Part shown: one piece after another, positions 1 to 12,472 of the stretch
Position numbering within the stretch: the stretch's first letter is position 1
Layout: every line of letters begins with the position of its first letter
DNA from: Microcebus murinus
Taxonomy: Eukaryota > Chordata > Mammalia > Primates > Cheirogaleidae
DNA: 64,000 nt
Reading direction: 5' to 3'
Assembly (NCBI RefSeq): GCF_040939455.1
Contig: NC_134126.1
Span: 1,302,001 to 1,366,000 of the forward strand
The notes under the pieces: model-generated
Seen by the model: the letters and a program-made list of their open reading frames with translations, nothing else
Databases searched by the model: none
Told to the model about the DNA's origin: nothing
Made by a program: the position numbers and the translations under genes

Positions 1-2400
1 TGCCTGCCCGTCTGTCGTGGGCGAGTGGACACAGCCATATCCGCACTGCGCCCTGCCTGCCCGTCTGCCGTGGGTGAGTGGACACCGCCAGATCCGCACT
101 GCGCCCTGCCTGCCCTTCTCCCGTGGGTGAGTGGACACAGCCAGATCCGCACTGCGCGCTGCCTGCCCGTCTCCCGTGCGCGAGTGGAAACAGCCAGATC
201 CGCACTGCGCGCTGCCTCCCGTCTTTCGTGGGCGAGTGGACACAGCCATATCCGCACTGCGCCCTGCCTGACCGTCTGCCGTCGGTGAGTGGACACAGCC
301 AGATCCACACTGCGCCCTGCCTGCCCGTCTGCCGTGGGCGAGCGGACACAGCCAGATCCGCACTGCGCCCTGCCTGACCGTCTGCCGTAGGTGAGTGGAC
401 ACAGCCAGATCCGCACTGCGCCCTGCCAGCCCGTCTGCCGTGGGCGAGTGGACACAGCCAGATCCGCACTGCGCCCTGCCTGACCGTCTGCAGTGGGTGA
501 GTGGACACAGCCAGATCCGCACTGCGCCCTTCCTGACCGTCTCCCGTGGGTGACTGGACACAGCCAGATCCGCACTGCGGCTTGCCTGCCCGTCACATGT
601 GGGTGAGTGGACACAGCCAGATCCGCACTGCGCCCTACCTGCCCGTCTCCCGTTGGTGAGTTGACACAGCCAGATCCGCACTGCGCCCTGCCTGACCGTC
701 CTTCGTGGGTGAGTGGACACCGCCAGATCTGCACTGCGCCCTGCCTGCCCGTCTCCCGTGGGTGAGTGGACACAGCCAGATCCGCACTGCGCCCTGCCTG
801 CCCGTCTCCCGTCAGTAAGTGGACACAGCCAGATCCGCACTGCGCTCTGCCTGACCGCCTGCCGTTGGTGAGTGGACACAGCCAGATCCGCACTGCGCCC
901 TGCCTGACCATCTGCCGTGGGCGAGCGGACAGAGCCAGATCCGCACTGCGCCCTGCCTGACCGTCTGCCGTAGGCGAGTGGACACAGCCACATCCGCACT
1001 GCGCCCTGCCTGCCCGTCTGCTGTGGGTGAGTGGACACAGCCAGATCCGCACTGCGCCCTGCCTGTCCCTATGCTGTGGGCGAGTGGACACAGCCAGATC
1101 CGCACTGCGCCCTGCCTGACCGTCTGCCGTGGGTGAGTGGACACAGCCAGATCTGCACTGCGCCCTGCCTGCCCGTCTGCCGTGGGTGAGTGGACACAGC
1201 CAGATCCGCAATGCGCCCTGCCTGACCGTCTCCCGTGGGTGAGTGGACACAGCCAGATCCGCACTGCGCCCTGCCTGCCCGTCTCCCGTGGGTGAGTGGA
1301 CACAGCCAGATCCGCACTGCACCGTGCCTGCCCGTCTCCCGTCAGTGAGTGGACACAGCCAGATCCGCACTGCGCCCTGCCTGCCCGACTCCCGTGGGTG
1401 AGTGGACACAGCCAGATCCGCACTGCGCGCTGCCTGCCCGTCTCCCGTGGGCGAGTGGAAACAGCCAGATCCGCACTGCGCTCTGCCTGCCCGTCTGTCG
1501 TGGGCGAGTGGACACAGCCATATCCGCACTGCGCCCTGCCTGCCCGTCTGCCGTGGGTGAGTGGACACCGCCAGATCCGCACTGCGCCCTGCCTGCCCTT
1601 CTCCCGTGGGTGAGTGGACACAGCCAGATCCGCACTGCGCGCTGCCTGCCCGTCTCCCGTTGGCGAGTGGACACAGCCATATCCGCACTGCGCGCTGCCT
1701 GCCCGTCTGTCGTGGGCGAGTGGACACAGCCATATCCGCACTACGCCCTGCCTGACCGTCTGCCGTCGGTGAGTGGACACAGCCAGATCCACACTGCGCC
1801 CTGCCTGCCCGTCTGCCGTGGGCGAGCGGACACAGCCAGATCCGCACTGCGCCCTGCCTGACCGTCTGCCGTAGGTGAGTGGACACAGCCAGATCCGCAC
1901 TGCGCCCTGCCAGCCCGTCTGCCGTGGGCGAGTGGACACAGCCAGATCCGCACTGCGCCCTGCCTGACCGTCTGCTGTGGGTGAGTGGACACAGCCAGAT
2001 CCGCACTGCGCCCTTCCTGACCGTCTCCCGTGGGTGACTGGACACAGCCAGATCCGCACTGCGGCTTGCCTGCCCGTCACATGTGGGTGAGTGGACACAG
2101 CCAGATCCGCAATGCGCCCTACCTGCCCGTCTCCCGTTGGTGAGTGTACACAGCCAGATCCGCACTGCGCCCTGCCTGACCGTCCTTCGTGGGTGAGTGG
2201 ACACCGCCAGATCCGCACTGCGCCCTGCCTGCCCGTCTCCCGTGGGTGAGTGGACACAGCCAGATCCGCACTGTGCCCTGCCTGCCCGTCTCCCGTCAGT
2301 GAGTGGACACAGCCAGATCCGCACTGCGCTCTGCCTGACCGCCTGCCGTTGGTGAGTGGACACAGCCAGATCCGCACTGCGCCCTGCCTGACCATCTGCC
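1..2400 (+). repeat. 28-monomer (1,484-bp) higher-order period, left copy
   Basis: Variant order repeats at an offset of 1,484 bp (28 x 53). The GTCGGTGAG unit at 281 recurs at 1,765. The linked run of CTTCC, GTGACTGG, CACATGTG, CTTCG/CACCGCC and CGTCAGT variants at about 520-815 recurs at about 2,010-2,300. The usable match is roughly 230-910 against 1,714-2,394, with boundaries good to about one or two monomers. The copies differ at scattered sites, so this is an older duplication than the 8,321-bp one in the right half. The first 1.96 kb also matches 25,859-27,820. Confidence 0.8.
191..243 (+). repeat. 52-bp monomer marker: 1-bp deletion plus CTTTCG, copy 1
   Basis: One base is missing near 217, giving GCTGCCTCCCGTCTTTCGTG where other units have CTGCCCGTC. 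The same deletion, with the same preceding CGTGCGCGAG variant and the same CTTTCG change, recurs near 8,588 and 14,788. An identical private indel with identical neighbours is best explained by copying of one ancestral unit, so it serves as a lineage marker. Confidence 0.9.
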
Positions 2401-2461
2401 GTGGGTGAGTGGACACAGCCAGATCCGCACTGCGCCCTGCCTGACCGTCTGCCGTGGGTGA

Positions 2462-3215
2462 GTGGACACAGCCAGATCCACAGTGCGCCCTGCCTGCCCC
2501 TGTGCCGTGGGCGAGTGGACACAGCCAGATCCGCACTGCGCCGTGCCTGACCGTCTGCCGTGGGTGAGTGGACACAGCCAGATCCACACTGCGCCCTGCC
2601 TGCCCGTCTGCCGTGGGCGAGCGGACAGAGCCAGATCCGCACTGCGCCCTGCCTGACCGTCTGCCGTAGGCGAGTGGACACAGCCAGATCCGCACTGCGC
2701 CCTGCCTGCCCGTCTGCTGTGGGTGAGTGGACACAGCCAGATCCACACTGCGTCCTGCCTGTCCCTATGCTGTGGGCGAGTGGACACAGCCAGATCCGCA
2801 CTGCGCCCTGCCTGACCGTCTGCCGTGGGTGAGTGGACACAGCCAGATCTGCACTGCGCCCTGCCTGACCGCCTGCCGTGGGTGAGTGGACACAGCCAGA
2901 TCCGCACTGCGCCCTGCCTTTCCGTCTCCCGTGGGCGAGTGGACACAGCCTGATCCGCACTGCGCCCTGCCTGCCCTTCTGCCGTGGGTGAGTGTACACA
3001 GCCAGATCCGCACTGCGCCCTGCCTGACCGCCTGTCGTGGGTGAGTGGACACAGCCAGATCCGCACTGCGCCCTGCCTGACCGCCTGTCGTGGGTGAGTG
3101 GACACAGCCAGATCCGCACTGCGCCCTGCCTGCCCGTCTGCCGTGGGTGAGTGGACACAGCCAGATCCACACTGCGCCCTGCCTGCCCGTCTGCCGTGGG
3201 TGAGTGGACACAGCC
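2462..3215 (+). repeat. CTATGCTG-marked block, copy 1
   Basis: A run of rare variants occurs in fixed order: CCCCTGTGCCG, GGACAGAGCC, GCCGTAGGCG, TGTCCCTATGCTG, AGATCTGCAC, CCTTTCCGTC, CAGCCTGATCC and GAGTGTACAC, followed by two CCTGTCGTGG units. The order recurs at about 19,099-19,850, at 21,590-22,290 (one inner monomer missing) and in shortened form at 59,999-60,655. The CTATGCTG unit alone also occurs near 1,070, 13,040, 24,595 and 26,930. Offsets between full copies equal whole monomers once the 1-bp indels are counted. Confidence 0.85.
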
Positions 3216-4846
3216 AGATCCGCACTGCGCCCTTCCTGACCATCTCCCGTGGGTGAGTGGACACAGCCAGATCCGCACTGCGGCTTGCCTGCCTGTCACA
3301 CGTGGGTGAGTGGACACAGCCAGATCCGCACTGCGCCCTACCTGCCCGTCTCCCGTTGGTGAGTGGACACAGCTAGATCCGCACTGCGCCCTGCCTGACC
3401 GTCCTTCGTGGGTGAGTGGACACCGCCAGATCCGCACTGCGCCCTGCCTGCCCGTCTCCCGTGGGTGAGTGGACACAGCCAGATCCGCACTGCGCCCTGC
3501 CTGCCCGTCTCCCGTCAGTGAGTGGACACAGCCAGATCCGCACTGCGCTCTGCCTGACCGCCTGCCGTTGGTGAGTGGACACAGCCAGATCCGCACTGCG
3601 CCCTGCCTGACCGTCTGCCGTGGGTGAGTGGACACAGCCAGATCCACACTGCGCCCTGCCTGCCCCTGTGCCGTGGGCGAGTGGACACAGCCAGATCCGC
3701 ACTGCGCCGTGCCTGACCGTCTGCGGTGGGTGAGTGGACACAGCCAGATCCACACTGCGCTTTGCCTGACCGTCTGCCGTGGGTGAGTGGACACCGCCAG
3801 ATCCGCACTGCGCCCTGCCTGCCCGTCTCCCGTGGGTGAGTGGACACAGCCAGATCCACACTGCGTCCTGCCTGCCCGTCTGCCGTGGGTGAGTGGACAC
3901 AGCCAGATCCGCACTGCGCCCTGCCTGACCGTCTCCCGTGGGTGAGTGCACACAGCCAGATCCGCACTGCGCCTTGCCTGCCCGTCTCACGTGGGTGAGT
4001 GGACACAGCCAGATCCGCACTGCGCCCTACCTGCACGTCTCCCGTGGGTGAGTGGACACAGCCAGATGCGCACTGCACCCTGCCTGTCCGTCCTTCGTGG
4101 ATGAGTGGACACCGCCAAATCCGCACTGCGCCCTGCCTGCCCGTCTCCCGTGGGTGAGTGGACACAGCCAGATCCGCACTGCGCCCTGCCTGCCCGTCTC
4201 CCGTCAGTGAGTGGACACAGCCAGATCCGCACTGCGCCCTGCCTGACCGTCTGCCGTCGGTGAGTGGACACAGCCAGATCCGCACTGCGCCCTGCCTGCC
4301 CGTCTGCCGTGGGCGAGTGGACACAGCCCATTCCGCACTGCGCCCTGCCTGACCGTCTGCCGTGGGTGAGTGGACACAGCCAGATCCGCACTGCGCCCTT
4401 CCTGCCCGTCTGCCGTGGGCGAGTGGACACTGCTAGATCCGCACTGCGCCCTGCCTGACGGTCAGCCGTGGGTGAGTGGACACAGCCAGATCCGCACTGC
4501 GCCCTGCCTGACGGTCAGCCGTGGGTGAGTGGACACAGCCAGATCCACACTGCGCCCTGCCTGCCCCTCTGCCGTGGTCGAGTGGACACAGCCAGATCCG
4601 CACTGCGCCCTTCCTGACCGTCTGCCGTGGGTGATTGGACACAGCCAGATCCGCACTGCGCGCTGCCTGCTCGTCTCCCGTGGGAGAGGGGAAACAGCAA
4701 GATCCGCACTGCGCGCTGCCTGCCCGTCTTTCGTGGGCGAGTGGACACAGCCATATCCGCACTGCGCCCTGCCTGCCCGTCTGCCGTGGGTGAGTGGACA
4801 CAGCCAGATCCGCACTGCGCCCTGCCTGACCCTCTCCCGTGGGTGA

Positions 4847-6120
4847 GTGGACACAGCCAGATCCGCACTGCGCCCTGCCTGCCTGTCTCCCGTGGGTGAG
4901 TGGACACAGCCAGATCCGCACTGCGCCCTGCCTGCCCTTCTCCCGTGGGTGAGTGGACACAGCCAGATCCGCACTGCGCGCTGCCTGCCCGTCTCCCGTG
5001 GGCGAGTGGACACAGCCATATCCGCACTGCGCGCTGCCTGCCCGTCTGTCGTGGGCGAGTGGACACAGCCATATCCGCACTATGCCCTGCCTGACCGTCT
5101 GCCGTCGGTGAGTGGACACAGCCAGATCCACACTGCGCCCTGCCTGCCCGTCTGCCGTGGGCGAGCGGACACAGCCAGATCCGCACTGCGCCCTGCCTGA
5201 CCGTCTGCCGTAGGTGAGTGGACACAGCCAGATCCGCACTGCGCCCTGCCAGCCCGTCTGCCGTGGGCGAGTGGACACAGCCAGATCCACACTGCGCCCT
5301 GCCTGACCGTCTGCCGTGGGTGAGTGGACACAGCCAGATCCGCACTGCGCCCTGCCTGCCCTTCTGCCGTGGGTGAGTGGACACAGCCAGATCCACACTG
5401 CGCCCTGCCTGCCCGTCTCCCGTCAGTGAGTGGACACAGCCAGATCCGCACTGCGCCCTACCTGCCCGTCTCCCGTGGGCGAGTGGACACAGCCCGATCC
5501 GCACTGCGCTCTGACTGCCCGTCTGCCGTGGGTGAGTGGACACAGCCAGATCCGCACTGCGCCTTGCCTGCCCGTCTCCCGTCAGTGAGTGGACACAGCC
5601 AGATCCGCACTGCGCCCTGCCTGCCCGTCTCCCGTGGGCGACTGTACACAGCCAGATCTGCACTGCGCCCTGCCTGCCCGTCTCCAGTCGGCGAGAGGAC
5701 ACAGCCAGATCCGCACTGCGCCCTGCCTGCCCGTTTCCAGTGGGCGAGTGGAGACAGCCAGATCCACACTGCGCCCTGCCTGCCCGTCTACCGTGGGTGA
5801 GTGGACACAGCCAGATCCGCACTGCGCCCTGCCAGACCGTCTCCCGTGGGTGTGTGGACACAGCCAGATCCGCAATGCGCCCTGCCTGCCCGTCTCCCGT
5901 GGGTGAGTGGACACAGGCAGATTCGCACTGCACCTTGCCTGCCCGTCTCCTGTCAGTGAGTGGACACAGCCAGATCCGCACTGTGCCCTGCCAGCCCGTC
6001 TTCCGTGGGTGAGTGGACACAGCCAGATCCGCACTGCGCGCTGCCTGCCCGTCTCCCGTGGGCGAGTAGAAACAGCCAAATCCGCACTGCGCACTGCCTG
6101 CCCGTCTGTCGTGGGCGAGT
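4847..6120 (+). repeat. Block offset ~3.65 kb, left copy
   Basis: Variants CAGCCCGATCC, TCCAGTCGGCG, TCCAGTGGGCG, GTGGGTGTGTGG and CACAGGCAGATTCG appear in this order at about 5,490-5,925. They recur at about 9,145-9,580, an offset of 3,654 bp (69 monomers minus three 1-bp deletions lying between). The upstream part (4,900-5,090) matches 8,713-8,907 with a three-monomer length difference. Several bases differ between copies, including CpG to CpA changes. Confidence 0.8.
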
Positions 6121-7403
6121 GAACACAGCCATATCCGCACTGCGCCCTGCATGCCCGTCTGCCGTGGGCGAGCGGACACAGCCAGATCCGCACTGCGCAC
6201 TGCCTGACCGTCTGGCGTGGGCGAGCGGACACAGCCAGATCCGCACTGCGCCCTGCCTGACCCTCTCTCGTGGGTGAGTGGACACAGCCAGATCCGCACT
6301 GCACCCTGCCTGCCCGTCTCCCGTGGGTGAGTGGACACAGCCAGATCCGCACTGCGTGCTGCCTGCCCGTCTCCCGTGGGCGAGTGGACACAGCCAGATC
6401 CGCACTGCGCGCTGCCTACCCGTCTCCCGTGGGCGAGTGGACACAGCCAGATCCGCACTGCGCGCTGTCTGCCCATCTGTCGTGGGCGAGTGGACACAGC
6501 CATATCCGCACTACGCCCTGCCTGACCGTCTGCCGTGGGTGAGTGGACACAGCCAGATCCACACTGCGCCCTGCCTGCCCGTCTGCCGTGTGCGAGCGGA
6601 CACAGCCAGATCCGCACTGTGCACTGCCTGACCATCTGCCGTGGGTGAGTGGACACAGCCAGATCCGCACTGCACCCTGCCTGACCGCCTGTCGTGGGTG
6701 AGTGGACACAGCCAGATCCGCACTGCGCCGTGCCTGCCCGTCTGCCGTGGGTGAGTGGACACAGCCAGATCCACACTGTGCCCTGCCTGCCCGTCTGCCG
6801 TGGGTGAGTGGACACAGCCAGATTTGCACTGCGCCCTTCCTGACCGTCTCCCGTGGGTGAGTGGACACAGCCAGATACGCACTGCGGCTTGCCTGCCCGT
6901 CTCACGTGGGTGAGTGGACACAGCCAGATCCGCACTGCGCCCTACCTGCCCGTCTCCCGTTGGTGAGTGGACACAGCCAGATCCGCACTGCGCCCTGCCT
7001 GACCGTCCTTCGTGGGTGAGTGGACACCGCCAGATCCGCACTGCGGCCTCCCTGCCCGTCTCCCGTGGGTGAGTGGACACCGCCAGATCCGCACTGCGCC
7101 CTGCCTGCCCGTCTCCCGTCAGTGAGTGGACATAGCCAGATCCGCACTGCGCTCTGCCTGACCGCCTGCCGTTGGTGAGTGGACACAGCCAGATCTGCAC
7201 TGCGCTCTGCCTGACCGTCTGCCGTGGGTGAGTGGACACAGCCAGATCCACACTGCGCCCTGCCTGCCCGTCGGCCGTGGGAGAGTGGACACAACCAGAT
7301 CCGCACTGCGCCCTGCCTGCCCTTCTGCCGTGGGTGAGTGGACACAGCCAGATCCGCACTGCGCCCTGCCTGACCGTCTGCCGTAGGTGAGTGGACACAG
7401 CCA

Positions 7404-7455
7404 GATCCGCACTGCGCCCTGCCTGCCGTCTCCCGTGGGTGAGTGGACACAGCCA
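7404..7455 (+). repeat. 52-bp monomer, singleton deletion
   Basis: One C is missing near 7,426 (GCCTGCCGTC in place of GCCTGCCCGTC). It shifts the phase of the repeat by one base from here on. I found no second copy of this indel, so it is either recent or was not carried by any of the duplications in this window. Confidence 0.85.
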
Positions 7456-7889
7456 GATCCGCACTACGCCCTGCCTGACCGTCTGCCGTGGGTGAGTGGA
7501 CACAGCGAGATCCGCACTGCGCCCTGCCTGCCCGTCTCCCGTGGGTGAGTGGACACAGCCAGATCCGCACTGCACCTTGCCTGCCCGTCTCCCGTCAGTG
7601 AGTGGACACAGCCAGATCCACACTGCGCCCTGCCTGCCCGTCTCCCGTGGGTGAGTGGACACAGCCAGATCCGCACTGCGCGCTGCCTGCCCGTCTCCCG
7701 TGGGCGAGCGGAAACAGCCAGATCTGCACTGCGCGCTGCCTGCCCGTCTGTCGTGGGCGAGTGGACACAGCCATATCCGCACTGCGCCCTGCCTGCCCGT
7801 CTGCCGTGGGTGAGTGGACACAGCCAGATCCACACTGCGCCCTGCCTGCCCGTCTGCCGTGGGTGAGTGGACATAGCCAGATCCGCACT

Positions 7890-8400
7890 GCGCCCTGCCT
7901 GACCCTCTCCCGTGGGTGAGTGGACACAGCCAGATCCGCACTGCGCCCTGCCTGCCCGTCTCCCGTGGGTGAGTGGACAGAGCCAGATCCGCACTGCGCC
8001 CTGCCTGCCCGTCTCCCGTGGGTGAGTGGACACAGCCAGATCCGCACTGCGCGCTGCCTGCCCGTCTCCCGTGGGCGAGTGGACACAGCCAGATCCGCAC
8101 TGCACCTTGCCTGCCCTTCTCCCGTCAGTGAGTGGACACAGCCAGATCCGCACTGCGCCCTGCCTGCCCGTCTCCCGTGGGTGAGTGGAGACAGCCAGAT
8201 CCGCACTGCGCGCTGCCTGCCCGTCTCCTGTGGGCGAGTGGAAACAGCCAGATCCGCACTGCGCCCTGCCTGCCCGTCTTATTAGGCGAGTGGACACAGC
8301 CATATCCGCACTGCGACCTGCCTGCCCATCTGCCGTGGGTGAGTGGACACAGCCAGATCCGCACTGCGCCCTGCCTGACCCTCTCCCGTGGGTGAGTGGA
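7890..8400 (+). repeat. Block with TTATTAGG marker, offset 2,436 bp, copy 1
   Basis: A run with CCCTCTCCCG, GGACAGAGCC, GTGGAGACAG, GTGGAAACAG and then CGTCTTATTAGGCGAG (a 1-bp-short unit near 8,280) recurs at 10,326-10,836. There the marker reads CTTATTGGGCG near 10,716. The offset is 46 monomers minus two bases. The TTATT word is AT-rich and unlike anything else in the array, so it is a strong marker of shared descent. Confidence 0.85.
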
Positions 8401-8504
8401 CACAGCCAGATCCACACTGCGCCCTGCCTGCCCGTCTGCCGTGGGTGAGTGGACACAGCCAGATCCGCACTGCGCCCTGCCTGACCGTCTCCCTTGGGTG
8501 AGTG

Positions 8505-9240
8505 GACACAGCCAGATCCGCACTGCGCCCTGCCTGCCCGTCTCCCGTGCGCGAGTGGAAACAGCCAGATCCGCACTGCGCGCTGCCTCCCGTCTTTCGT
8601 GGGCGAGTGGACACAGCCATATCCGCACTGCGCCCTGCCTGCCCTTCTGCCGTGGGTGAGTGGACACAGCCAGATCCGCACTGCGCCCTGCCTGACCCTC
8701 TCCCGTGGGTGAGTGGACACAGCCAGATCCGCACTGCGCCATGCCTTCACGTCTCCCGTGGGTGAGTGGACACAGCCAGATCCGCACTGCGCGCTGCCTG
8801 CCCGTCTCCCGTGGGCGAGTGGACACAGCCATATCCGCACTGCGCGCTGCCTGCCCGTCTGTCGTGGGCGAGTGGACACAGCCATATCCGCACTACGCCC
8901 TGCCTGACCGTCTGCCGTGGGCGAGCGGACACAGCCAGATCCGCACTGCGCCCTGCCTGACCGTCTGCCGTAGGGGAGTGGACACAGCCAGATCCGCACT
9001 GCGCCCTGCCAGCCCGTCTGCCGTGGGTGAGTGGACACAGCCAGATCCGCACTGCGCCCTGCCTGCCCGTCTCCCGTCAGTGAGTGGACACAGCCAGATC
9101 CGCACTGCGCCCTACCTGCCCGTCTCCCGTGGGCGAGTGGACACAGCCCGATCCGCACTGCGCTCTGCCTGCCCGTGTGCCGTGGGTGAGTGGACACAGC
9201 CAGATCCGCACTGCGCCTTGCCTGCCCGTCTACCGTCAGT
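8505..9240 (+). repeat. Block offset ~6.2 kb, left copy
   Basis: Starting with the 52-bp CCTCCCGTCTTTCG unit (near 8,588), then CATGCCTTCACG, two CATATCC units, GCCGTAGGGGAG and GTGTGCCGTGG, this run matches 14,704-15,553. The offset begins at 6,199 bp (117 monomers minus 2) and grows by three monomers across the block. Whole monomers were therefore gained or lost after the copies separated. Confidence 0.85.
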
Positions 9241-9930
9241 GAGTGGACACAGCCAGATCCGCACTGCGCCCTGCCTGCCCGTCTCCCGTGGGCGAGTGTA
9301 CACAGCCAGATCCGCACTGCGCCCTGCCTGCCCGTCTCCAGTCGGCGAGTGGACACAGCCAGATCCACACTGCGCCCTGCCTGCCCGTCTCCAGTGGGCG
9401 AGTGGACACAGCCAGATCCACACTGCGCCCTGCCTGCCCGTCTGCCGTGGGTGAGTGGACACAGCCAGATCCGCACTGCGCCCTGCCTGACCGTCTCCCG
9501 TGGGTGTGTGGACACAGCCAGATCCGCACTGCGCCCTGCCTGCCCGTCTCCCGTGGGTGAGTGGACACAGGCAGATTCGCACTGCACCTTGCCTGCCCGT
9601 CTCCTGTCAGTGAGTGGACACAGCCAGATCCGCACTGTGCCCTGCCTGCCCGTCTCCCGTGGGTGAGTGGACACAGCCAGATCCGCACTGCGCGCTGCCT
9701 GCCCGTCTCCCGTGGGTGAGTAGAAACAGCCAGATCCGCACTGCGCACTGCCTGCCTGTCTGTCGTGGGCGAGTGGACACAGCCATATCCGCACTGCGCC
9801 CTGCATGCCCGTCTGCCGTGGGCGAGCGGACACAGCCAGATCCGCACTGCGCACTGCCTGACCGTCTGCCGTGGGCGAGCGGACACAGCCAGATCCACAC
9901 TGCGCCCTGCCTGACCGTCTGCTGTGGGTG
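9100..9930 (+). repeat. Block offset ~3.65 kb, right copy
   Basis: This is the partner of 5,460-6,280. It holds the same order of CAGCCCGATCC, TCCAGTCGGCG, TCCAGTGGGCG, GGTGTGTGG and CAGGCAGATTCG variants, and the following GTAGAAACAG and CATATCC units. The best-aligned part is about 9,145-9,900. Confidence 0.8.
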
Positions 9931-10325
9931 AGTGGACACAGCAAGATCCGCACTGCACCCTGCCTGACCGTCCTTCGTGGGTGAGTGGACACCGCCAGAT
10001 CCGCACTGCGCCCTGCCTGCCAGTCTCCCGTTGGTGAGTCGACACAGCCAGATCCGCACTGCGCCCTGCCTGCCCGTCTCCCGTCAGTGAGTGGACACAG
10101 CCATATCCGCACTACGCCCTGCCTGACCGTCTGCCGTGGGTGAGTGGACACAGCCATATCCGCACTACGCCCTGCCTAACCGTCTGCCGTGGGTGAGTGG
10201 ACACAGCCAGATCCACACTGCGCCCTGCCTGCCCGTCTGCCGTGGGCGAGCGGACACAGCCAGATCCGCACTGCGCGCTGCCTGCCCGTCTGTCGTGGGC
10301 GAGTGGACACAGCCATATCCGCACT

Positions 10326-10836
10326 ACGCCCTGCCTGACCCTCTCCCGTGGGTGAGTGGACACAGCCAGATCCGCACTGCGCCCTGCCTGCCCGTCTCCC
10401 GTGGGTGAGTGGACAGAGCCAGATCCGCACTGCGCCCTGCCTGCCCGTCTCCCGTGGGTGAGTGGACACAGCCAGATCCGCACTGCGCGCTGCCTGCCCG
10501 TCTTCCGTGGGCGAGTGGAGACAGCCAGATCCGCACTGCACCTTGCCTGCCCTTCTCCCGTCAGTGAGTGGACACAGCCAGATCCGCACTGCGCCCTGCC
10601 TGCCCGTCTCCCGTGGGTGAGTGGAGACAGCCAGATCTGCACTGCACGCTGCCTGCCCGACTCCCGTGGGCGAGTGGAAACAGCCAGATCCGCACTGCGC
10701 CCTGCCTGCCCGTCTTATTGGGCGAGTGGACACAGCCATATCCGCACTGCGCCCTGCCTGCCCGTCTGCCGTGGGTGAGTGGACACAGCCAGATCCGCAC
10801 TGCGCCCTGCCTGACCCTCTCCCGTGGGTGAGTGGA
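10326..10836 (+). repeat. Block with TTATTGGG marker, offset 2,436 bp, copy 2
   Basis: This is the partner of 7,890-8,400. The 1-bp-short marker unit is near 10,716. It differs from the first copy by A to G in the marker (TTATTAGG against TTATTGGG) and by a few CpG-type changes nearby. Confidence 0.85.
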
Positions 10837-11889
10837 CACAGCCAGATCCGAACTGCGCCCTGCCTGACCGTCTGCCGTCGGTGAGTGTACACAGCCAGAT
10901 CCACACTGCGCCCTGCCTGCCCGTCTGCCGTGGGCGAGCGGACACAGCCAGATCCGCACTGCGCACTGCCTGCCCGTCTGCCGTGGGCGAGTGGACACAG
11001 CCCCATCCGCACTGCGCCCTGCCTGAACGCCTGCCGTGGGTGAGTGGACACAGCCAGATCCGCACTGCGCCCTGCCTGTCGGTCTCCCGTGGGTGAGAGG
11101 ACACAGCCAGATCCAAACTGCGCCCTGCCAGCCCGTCTGCCGTGGGCGAGTGGACACAGCCAGATCCGCACTGCGCCCTGCCTGACCTTCTGCCGTGGGT
11201 GAGTGACCACAGCCAGATCCACACTGCGCCCTGCCTGCCCGTCTGCCGTGGGCGAGTGGACACAGCCAGATCCGCACTGCGCCCTGCCTGACCGTCTGCC
11301 GTGGGTGAGTGGACACAGCCAGATCCGCACTGCGCCCTTCCTAACCCCCTTCCGTGGGTGAGTGGACACAGCCAGATCCGCACTGCGCCCTGCCTGCCCG
11401 TCTCCCCTGGGCGAGTGGACACAGCCAGATCCGCACTGCGCTCTGCCTGCCCGTCTGTCGTGGGTGAGTGGACACAGCCAGATCCGCACTGCGCCCTGCC
11501 TGACCGTCTGCCGTGGGTGAGTGGACACAGCCAGATCCACACTGCGCCCTGCCTGCCCGTCTGCAGTGGGTGAGTGGACACAGCCAGATCCGCACTGCGC
11601 CCTGCCTGACCGTCTCCCGTGGGTGAGTGGACACAGCCAGATCCGCACTGCGCCCTGCCTGCCCGTCTCCCGTGGGTGAGTGGACACAGCCAGATCCGCA
11701 CTTCACCTTGCCTACCCGTCTCCCGTCAGTGAGTGGACACAGCCAGATCCGCACTGCGCCCTGCCTGACCGTCTCCCGTGGGTGAGTGGACACAGCCAGA
11801 TCCGCACTGCGCCCTGCCTGACCGTCTGCCGTGGGTGAGTGGACACAGCCATATCCGCACTGCGCCCTGCCTGCCCGTCTGCCGTGGGT

Positions 11890-12472
11890 GAGTGGACACA
11901 GCCAGATCCGCACTGCGCCCTGCCTGACCCTCTCCCGTGGGTGAGTGGACACAGCCAGATACGCACTGCACCCTGCCTGCCCGTCTCCCGTGGGTGAGTG
12001 GACACAGCCAGATCCGCACTGCGCCCTGCCTGCCCGTCTCCCGTGGGTGAGTGGACACAGCCAGATCCGCACTGCGCGCTGCCTGCCCGTCTCCCGTGGG
12101 CGAGTTTACACAGCCAGATCCGCACTGCGCGCTGCCTGCCCGTCTGTCGTGGGCGAGTGGACACAGCCATATCCGCACTACGCCCTGCCTGACCGTCTGC
12201 CGTGGGTGAGTGGACACAGCCAGATCCACACTGCGCCCTGCCTGCCCGTCTGCCGTGGGCGAGCGGACAGAGCCAGATCCGCACTGCACCCTGCATGACC
12301 GTCTGCCGTAGGTGAGTGGACACAGCCAGATCCGCACTGCGCCCTGCCTGCCCGTCTGCCGTGGGCGAGTGGACACCGCCAGATCCGCACTGCGCCCTGC
12401 CTGACCATCTGCTGTGGGTGAGTGGACACAGACAGATCCACACTGCGCCCTGCCTGCCCGTCTGCCGTGGGT
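11890..12472 (+). repeat. 11-monomer (583-bp) tandem duplication, copy 1
   Basis: The run CCCTCTCCCG, GATACGCACTGCACCC, CGAGTTTACAC, CATATCC, GGACAGAGCC with CTGCATGACC, and CACAGACAGATCC is present here and again immediately after, at an offset of exactly 583 bp (11 x 53). I saw essentially no differences inside the aligned part. The two copies diverge at the far end, where copy 2 runs into a CTATGCTG unit. This looks like a young duplication. Confidence 0.9.

Noticed and set aside
1349..1861. Plus-strand open frames of 64, 90, 105, 117, 158 codons and similar
   Set aside because: Their lengths cluster at whole numbers of monomers because they are closed by the TGA in GTGAGT (or in CTGACC) and opened by GTGGACAC. 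They are set by where GGGCGAG or CTGCCCG variants remove a stop, not by coding.
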